Shown here piece by piece: positions 5,715-9,528 of a DNA stretch of 9,528 nucleotides. The stretch lies in NCBI GenBank assembly GCA_023250385.1, contig JAHFAU010000066.1, positions 1 to 9,528 on the forward strand, given 5' to 3'. Made by a program: the position numbers and the translations under genes. Under the pieces are notes generated by a model, which was not told the origin of the DNA, did no database searches, and worked only from the letters and a program-made list of their open reading frames with translations. Within the stretch, counting starts at the first letter, position 1; each line of letters begins with the position of its first letter. Source of the DNA: Anaerolineales bacterium. Lineage in GTDB: Bacteria > Chloroflexota > Anaerolineae > Anaerolineales > E44-bin32.

Positions 5715-6920
5715 TCAGCCCTGGCTACGGGGGAGTACAGGAGGGGACGGAACCCGCTCGGTCCAATAGTCGCGGATCGTGACTTCGGCGGCATCGCGGG
5801 AACCGTTCAGCCATTCATCGAAAGCCTGCGCAACGGCAGATCGAAAGTCAGCATCGCTTAGCTCTCGATCTTCGTGCCCCAGGATTTCAATAATATGCCA
5901 GCCGAAGTCGCTCTGCACCGGTCCGACGATCTCTCCGACCTGTCCAGCAAAGGCGGCCTTCTCGAAAGGTTCCACCATCCGCCCTCGCCCAAACCATCCC
6001 AGGTCACCCCCTTGTGCTTTACTGCCCTCGTCGGTTGAGTTCTCTAGTGCCAAAGTTTCCCAATCCGCCCCGGACTGAGCCTGCGCCAGCAAGTCAGCGG
6101 CGAGCGATTCATCGGCCACGAGAATGTGCCGTGCCCAGACCTGCTCTTGAATCCGCGGGACCTCGGCCTCAAAGGTTTTGCTCAGTCGCTCCCTATAGAG
6201 CTGGGCCCGCAGCTCCGAGCGGACCGCGCTTTCCGTGACGCCGAAGGACCCGAGGTTAGTCACGAAAGCCTGGTAATTCCGTTCGAACAACTCGCGGGTA
6301 TAGGGCGTAGCGCTTGGGCCAACGGGCGTCGCCGTAGAGTCGCTCGCAGCCGAGCTGGATTCGCTCGGGGAGGCGCTGGGTTCGCTCAGGGTCGTCCCGC
6401 TGGGCGACGCTGAAGCAACGACCGTAGGCCGCTCCGAGAACCCGAAGTTCTGCTCGATGGCCAAATCGATGTCTTCTTCGGTAACGCTGATCCCGCGGCG
6501 ATTTGCTTCCTGTTCGACCAGTACCTCCTGAATCAACCCATCCAACACCGAACTCCCGACAAACAGCGGGCTGCCCAGCTGCTGGGTTACGTTGTTCAAT
6601 TGGGACTGGTAGGTCGAGCGGGCTTGGGCATCGTCTCCCACTACTGCCAATATGCTATTCAAACTCGAATACTGCGATTGCAGGTTGTACTGCACGAGCT
6701 TCACCCGCTCGCGGAAAGCGCCGGTCGAGATTTCCTGCCCGCTGACGATCGCCACAGGCTGGGGGGGCTGAATCACGTTGACCTGGATCCAGCCGTAGGC
6801 CAACAACCCAATCACGAGGGCGAGAGTCAGACCTGCGCCGGCCAGAATGCGGTTGCGCAGGGTCTGTTCCCGATCCGCTCTGGCGATGTGCTTGGGAGTA
6901 AGCGAGGGCCGCGCGCTCAA
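5715..6920 (-). CDS. Membrane-anchored PpiC/parvulin-type peptidyl-prolyl isomerase
   Basis: A 401-residue foldase of the SurA/PrsA type that should help exported proteins fold outside the cytoplasmic membrane by cis-trans isomerisation of proline bonds. A basic N-terminus (1-24) precedes one membrane helix (about 25-43), predicting an N-in, C-out anchor. A SurA-like N-terminal chaperone region follows (about 55-165, and again 208-260). A parvulin domain lies at about 262-349, with A-R-H-I-L-V (263-268), G-G-D-L-G-W-F-G-R-G (304-313), F-E-K-A-A-F and F-G-W-H-I-I. An insert rich in Ser, Pro, Thr and Ala (about 167-207) is probably an unstructured linker. The start is TTG at 6918-6920; there is no clear Shine-Dalgarno, but homologues of this kind begin with a similar short basic stretch before the helix. 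It begins 25 bases after rpsR, so it is likely in the same operon. Confidence 0.9.
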   Translation of the reverse strand: MSARPSLTPKHIARADREQTLRNRILAGAGLTLALVIGLLAYGWIQVNVIQPPQPVAIVSGQEISTGAFRERVKLVQYNLQSQYSSLNSILAVVGDDAQARSTYQSQLNNVTQQLGSPLFVGSSVLDGLIQEVLVEQEANRRGISVTEEDIDLAIEQNFGFSERPTVVASASPSGTTLSEPSASPSESSSAASDSTATPVGPSATPYTRELFERNYQAFVTNLGSFGVTESAVRSELRAQLYRERLSKTFEAEVPRIQEQVWARHILVADESLAADLLAQAQSGADWETLALENSTDEGSKAQGGDLGWFGRGRMVEPFEKAAFAGQVGEIVGPVQSDFGWHIIEILGHEDRELSDADFRSAVAQAFDEWLNGSRDAAEVTIRDYWTERVPSPPVLPRSQG

Positions 6921-6945
6921 CTCGCGATACCCGGTATTTTTGCGG

Positions 6946-7215
6946 CTAGCGGAACCGATCCGCAGCGTAGGGAAGCAGCGCCAAGTGGCGGGCGCGTTTG
7001 ATCGCCCTACCCAGCATCCGCTGATGGCGGGCGCAGGCGCCGCTGTCTCGGCGTGGCCGGATCTTGCCCGAATCGTAAGTGAAGCGCTTCAGCAATTCGG
7101 TCTGCTTATGGTCAATCGAGGTGGCCTGGTCGGCGCAGAACTGGCAGGCGCGTGGCTTCCGGCGGAAGCGCCTGGCTGGCCCAGACTCGGTTTGTTCCTG
7201 CTCTTCGTCGCTCAA
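6946..7215 (-). CDS. rpsR: Small ribosomal subunit protein bS18
   Basis: A component of the 30S platform that pairs with bS6 on 16S rRNA. The 89 residues include the full family core: C-Q-F-C (24-27), L-L-K-R-F-T (41-46), D-S-G-K-I-R-P-R-R (48-56), G-A-C-A-R-H-Q-R-M-L (59-68) and A-I-K-R-A-R-H-L-A-L-L-P-Y (71-83). The C-x2-C plus C61/H64 set is the zinc-binding form of S18. The first 20 residues are an acidic then basic extension. The start is TTG at 7213-7215, supported by a GAGAGG ribosome-binding site a few bases upstream. It lies 84 bases after rpsF. In most bacteria ssb sits between these two genes; here it is absent. The PpiC gene follows closely. Confidence 0.95.
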   Translation of the reverse strand: MSDEEQEQTESGPARRFRRKPRACQFCADQATSIDHKQTELLKRFTYDSGKIRPRRDSGACARHQRMLGRAIKRARHLALLPYAADRFR

Positions 7216-7299
7216 CTGTTCCTCTCCCTCGGGGCTCGTCCCGGGCCGTGGCCGCGCGCTGCCGCCACGGATCGGTTGGAATGGCTGGTCAATGCCGGG

Positions 7300-7605
7300 T
7301 CATGCGGCGGCAGGTTGATCCTCCTCCTGCTGGGTGATCAGAAACCGTAGCACCTGTTCGGTGAGCCGCAGGTCACGCTCGATCGCCCCCCCCGCGGCCG
7401 GTGGCATCTCGGTTCGCATGAAGACGTAGTAGCCCTCGGTCCGCCGCCCAATCGGGTAGGCGAACCTGCGCTTCCCCCACCGATCGACCTGGATCGTCTT
7501 GCCCTGCGCCGCCTCCACCCAGGATTTCACCCGGTCCTCCAGCGCAGTCAGTCCCGCCTCATCGAGGTCCGGATCCCCAATAAACGCCACCTCATAGTTG
7601 CGCAA
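7300..7605 (-). CDS. rpsF: Small ribosomal subunit protein bS6
   Basis: bS6 binds bS18 and together they settle on the central domain of 16S rRNA. The 101-residue protein opens with M-R-N-Y-E-V, the typical family start, and continues with G-K-R-R-F-A-Y-P-I (44-52), the G-Y-Y-V-F strand (58-62) and V-L-R-F-L-I-T (85-91). It lacks the long acidic tail of some homologues and ends in a short acidic-alanine stretch. The start is TTG at 7603-7605; the family N-terminus leaves no room for another start, and AAAGGA (7615-7620) lies nine bases upstream. It is the first gene of the minus-strand block, read away from the phosphomutase gene. Its leader contains a strong hairpin that may be an autoregulatory site. 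Confidence 0.95.
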   Translation of the reverse strand: MRNYEVAFIGDPDLDEAGLTALEDRVKSWVEAAQGKTIQVDRWGKRRFAYPIGRRTEGYYVFMRTEMPPAAGGAIERDLRLTEQVLRFLITQQEEDQPAAA

Positions 7606-7632
7606 TCGCCGAGTTCCTTTCCACGGAGTTGC

Positions 7633-7665
7633 CCCCTTCCTGACACGAGGTTGTGCCGGAGGGAG
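7633..7665 (-). promoter_or_regulatory. Hairpin in the rpsF mRNA leader, candidate S6:S18 control site
   Basis: On the minus strand CTCCCTCC-GGCAC, loop AACCTC, then GTGTC-A-GGAAGGGG folds into a long hairpin: a 5-bp upper stem with one G-U pair, a bulged A, and an 8-position lower stem with one C-A mismatch. It ends about 12 bases before the ribosome-binding site of rpsF. In many bacteria the bS6:bS18 complex binds a structured rpsF leader to repress its own operon. I cannot verify a match to that consensus, so the function is a guess from position; the structure itself is visible. Confidence 0.4.
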
Positions 7666-7694
7666 CGGAAAGTCACGCCGCGTTCAGCCGCGTG

Positions 7695-7723
7695 AGTCTA
7701 TCACACGGCCGCCGCGCCAGCAA
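7695..7723 (-). promoter_or_regulatory. Possible rpsF promoter
   Basis: On the minus strand TTGCTG (7718-7723) and TAGACT (7695-7700) are separated by 17 bases. The matches to consensus are modest (3 and 4 of 6). Transcription would start near 7688, giving a leader of about 80 bases that includes the hairpin at 7633-7665. Weak evidence; the spacing is the best support. Confidence 0.3.
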
Positions 7724-7730
7724 CGCGGCG
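7710..7730. repeat. Inverted repeat between divergent promoters
   Basis: CGCCGCG (7710-7716) is repeated as its exact reverse complement (7724-7730) around a seven-base spacer. It overlaps the proposed -35 of rpsF and lies about 20 bases before the TATAAT of the mutase gene, where an operator could affect both. A second, less perfect repeat (TCACGC at 7673-7678 with GCGTGA at 7690-7695) sits at the likely rpsF transcription start. In GC-rich DNA such repeats can arise by chance. Confidence 0.3.
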
Positions 7731-7751
7731 CGTTTGTACCATATTTCACGG

Positions 7752-7760
7752 TATAATCCC
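7752..7760 (+). promoter_or_regulatory. -10 promoter element before the phosphomutase gene
   Basis: A perfect TATAAT (7752-7757) followed by CCC is the third copy of the nine-base element seen before secG and the S1 gene. Here the preceding bases are CGG, so it is not an extended -10, and no good -35 is seen at the usual distance. Transcription from about 7764 would give a 63-base leader. The element lies inside the open frame that runs upstream of the gene, which argues for the later start at 7827. Confidence 0.5.
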
Positions 7761-7826
7761 GAACGCCCCGACGAACTATCCTACATAAGCAGTAACCGAA
7801 CGGACTCTCGGCAGGCGCGAAGCGAC

Positions 7827-9254
7827 ATGGCAGCGGATGCCATCCTGTTTGGGACCGACGGCTGGCGAGGCAGGATCGCCGAAGACTTCACCTTTGCGAG
7901 TGTCCGGCGGGCCACCCACGGCTATGCGCAGTTTCTGCTGAAGGCCGAGGGCTCCAGCCGCCCGGTCATCGTAGGTTACGACCGGCGCTTCGCCTCGGAA
8001 CACTTCGCCGAGTGCGCGGCGGAAGTGCTTGCAGCCAACGGGCTGACAGTCCTGCTCACCCAGGAGGCCACCCCGACCCCGGTCATATCCTTTGCGGTAG
8101 TAGCGAACTCCGCGGCCGGGGCAGTCAATATTACCGCCTCCCACAACCCTCCCAGCGACAACGGATTCAAGGTCCGCGATCGCCATGGGGGGGCGATCGC
8201 CCCGGAGGGGCTCGCCGAGATCGAGGCCCAGATCCCCGATTCGGCCGCCTCGGTGCCACGGATCCCGCTCTCGGAAGGGCTGCGATCCAGGTCGATCGCC
8301 TTCTTCGATCCAAAGCCGCCCTATGTCAATCAGATTCAAGGCCTGCTCGATCTCGAGCGCCTGCGTGCGGCTGGCTTGACTGTGATGGTCGACGCAATGT
8401 GGGGGAATGGCGCCGGCTGGTTCGCCCGCTTCTTGTCTGGGGGAAAGACCCAAGTGATCCAAATCCACGGCGAGCGCAACCCGGTCTTCCCCGAGATGAG
8501 TCGCCCGGAACCTATCCCTCCCAACGTCGATGTCGGCCTGGCCGCCACCAAAACGCAGGCGGCTGACGTGCTGCTCGTCACCGACGGGGATGCCGACCGC
8601 CTGGGTGTCGGAGATGAGCATGGTGAATTCATCGACCAGCTGCGAGTCTTCGCACTGCTGGCTTACTACTTGCTGGAAGTGCGCGGGGCGCGCGGCCCGA
8701 TCGTAAAGACCCTCTCTACGACCGCACTGCTGCACAAACTGGGATCGATCTACCAGGTCCCGGTTTACGAAACCGGGGTGGGGTTCAAATACGTCGCCCC
8801 GAAAATGCTGGAAGTCGACGCGTTGATCGGCGGCGAGGAGTCCGGCGGCTATGCCTTCCGTCATCACGTGCCGGAACGGGACGGAATTCTCGCAGGGCTG
8901 TACTTGCTCGACATGATGGTCCAGCTGCGGCGAAAGCCCTCGGAGCTGATCGAGCTGCTGTTTGAATCGGTGGGGCCCAGCTATTACAAGCGGATCGACA
9001 CCGCGCTCGAGGCGGGCGACCGCCAAGCGAGGGAAAACGCGATCCGCTCGGCCGCCCCGCAAACGGTCGGCGGACTGAGAGTGAGCTCCATCAACCGCAC
9101 CGATGGCTACAAGTTTGAGCTCGAAGACGGAGGCTGGCTGCTGATCCGCTTTTCAGGGACTGAACCGATTGTCCGGGTCTACTGTGAGACCACTCACCAG
9201 GAGTGGGTCGAGCCAATCCTGGCGGACGGCTTAAGGCTGATCGGATTGGGATGA
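7827..9254 (+). CDS. Phosphoglucomutase/phosphomannomutase (alpha-D-phosphohexomutase family)
   Basis: Moves a phosphate between C6 and C1 of a hexose in the cytoplasm, linking glycolysis to sugar-nucleotide, glycogen or cell-envelope synthesis. With the start at 7827 it has 475 residues, normal for the family. All four active-site loops are present: phosphoserine loop T-A-S-H-N-P with Ser105, metal loop D-G-D-A-D-R with Asp253/255/257, sugar-binding loop G-G-E-E-S-G-G (335-341), and phosphate-binding loop R-F-S-G-T-E-P (441-447). The family N-terminus F-G-T-D-G-W-R-G begins at residue 8. The frame is open back to 7653, but those 58 codons look unlike the family and contain the TATAAT element, so I reject that start. 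The Shine-Dalgarno is weak. Substrate (glucose, mannose or glucosamine phosphate) cannot be fixed; G-E-E-S-G-G favours glucose/mannose types. The stop overlaps the next gene by four bases. Confidence 0.93.
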   Translation: MAADAILFGTDGWRGRIAEDFTFASVRRATHGYAQFLLKAEGSSRPVIVGYDRRFASEHFAECAAEVLAANGLTVLLTQEATPTPVISFAVVANSAAGAVNITASHNPPSDNGFKVRDRHGGAIAPEGLAEIEAQIPDSAASVPRIPLSEGLRSRSIAFFDPKPPYVNQIQGLLDLERLRAAGLTVMVDAMWGNGAGWFARFLSGGKTQVIQIHGERNPVFPEMSRPEPIPPNVDVGLAATKTQAADVLLVTDGDADRLGVGDEHGEFIDQLRVFALLAYYLLEVRGARGPIVKTLSTTALLHKLGSIYQVPVYETGVGFKYVAPKMLEVDALIGGEESGGYAFRHHVPERDGILAGLYLLDMMVQLRRKPSELIELLFESVGPSYYKRIDTALEAGDRQARENAIRSAAPQTVGGLRVSSINRTDGYKFELEDGGWLLIRFSGTEPIVRVYCETTHQEWVEPILADGLRLIGLG

Positions 9255-9528
9255 GCCAGCAGCTAACCGACACTCATTGCCACCTAATCCTGCCTGAGTT
9301 TTCCGGCGATCTGGATCAAACCCTCGAGCGAGCCCAAGCCGCCGGAATTGGCACCCTGATTGTTCCCGGGATCGACCTGCCCACCAGTCGTAAAGCGGTG
9401 AGCCTGGCCGAGAGCCGCTCCGGGCTCTTCGCCGCGGTTGGGATTCACCCACACGAGTCGGAGGGCTGGTACCAATCGGCCGCTTCGGAATTGCGCGAGC
9501 TTGCCCGATCCCCGGCGGTAAAGGCCAA
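9251..9528 (+). CDS. TatD-family metal-dependent hydrolase (putative DNase), N-terminal fragment
   Basis: The first 92 codons of a TatD-type amidohydrolase-fold enzyme; the gene runs off the window. TatD proteins are metal-dependent nucleases or hydrolases of the cytoplasm, linked to DNA repair and RNA quality control in E. coli. Visible motifs are D-T-H-C-H-L (7-12), whose H9 and H11 would bind metal, the V-P-G-I-D strand (38-42), and G-I-H-P-H-E (64-69), all standard for the family. The ATG at 9251 overlaps the mutase stop codon (ATGA), so the two genes are probably translated in a coupled way. I give no symbol because bacteria often have several TatD paralogues (tatD, ycfH/yabD types). Confidence 0.9.
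   Translation, partial: MSQQLTDTHCHLILPEFSGDLDQTLERAQAAGIGTLIVPGIDLPTSRKAVSLAESRSGLFAAVGIHPHESEGWYQSAASELRELARSPAVKA

Noticed and set aside
7653..7826. 58-codon N-terminal extension of the phosphomutase frame
   Set aside because: The family N-terminus starts a few residues after the Met codon at 7827, the extension resembles nothing in the family, and it contains the TATAAT element and overlaps the rpsF control region.
7776..9062. Long open frame (428 codons) on the minus strand opposite the phosphomutase gene
   Set aside because: It is fully covered by a gene with four intact active-site motifs. Its translation shows no domain and has the composition of a GC-rich antisense shadow.
1..9528. 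Search for mobile elements, CRISPR arrays, toxin-antitoxin or defence genes, tRNA and rRNA genes
   Set aside because: Apart from short regulatory gaps the window is filled with recognisable housekeeping genes; no repeats, transposase motifs or RNA gene features were seen.

Overview
This window of roughly 60% GC is ordinary bacterial housekeeping DNA, densely packed, with nine genes visible (two cut by the window edges). The best guess for the organism is a Chloroflexota bacterium, perhaps Anaerolineae-like. I base that on the run prfB, secG, solute-binding protein, on a membrane-anchored parvulin beside rpsF/rpsR, and on frequent TTG starts. This is an inference from gene content and style, not a proof.

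Left block (+ strand, 2-3110): the C-terminal end of peptide chain release factor 2 (prfB), then secG, a family 5 extracellular solute-binding protein with no permease genes beside it, and a small protein with two S1 RNA-binding domains. A nine-base TATAATCCC element lies shortly before secG and again before the S1 gene. The S1 gene ends in a perfect hairpin that faces the converging minus-strand block.

Central block (- strand, read from 7605 down to 3159): rpsF (bS6), rpsR (bS18), a membrane-anchored PpiC-type peptidyl-prolyl isomerase, a full-length bifunctional Rel (p)ppGpp synthetase/hydrolase, and a tiny protein with four cysteines and a very acidic tail. All five start with TTG or GTG. 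No ssb lies between rpsF and rpsR. A -35/-10 pair just before rel suggests that rel and the small gene can be transcribed apart from the ribosomal protein genes. Rel carries T-F-D-D where bifunctional Rel enzymes usually have R-x-K-D.

Right block (+ strand, 7827-9528): divergent from rpsF, a phosphoglucomutase/phosphomannomutase family enzyme and, overlapping its stop codon, the start of a TatD-family metal-dependent hydrolase. The 221-base divergent region holds a TATAATCCC element for the mutase, a candidate rpsF promoter, two inverted repeats and a strong hairpin in the rpsF leader.

The theme is translation, protein export and folding, and the stringent response. I see no mobile element, CRISPR array, defence system, tRNA or rRNA gene. 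The points worth a second look are small: the Rel motif variant, the non-ATG starts, the repeated TATAATCCC element, the rpsF leader hairpin and the small cysteine/acidic protein.
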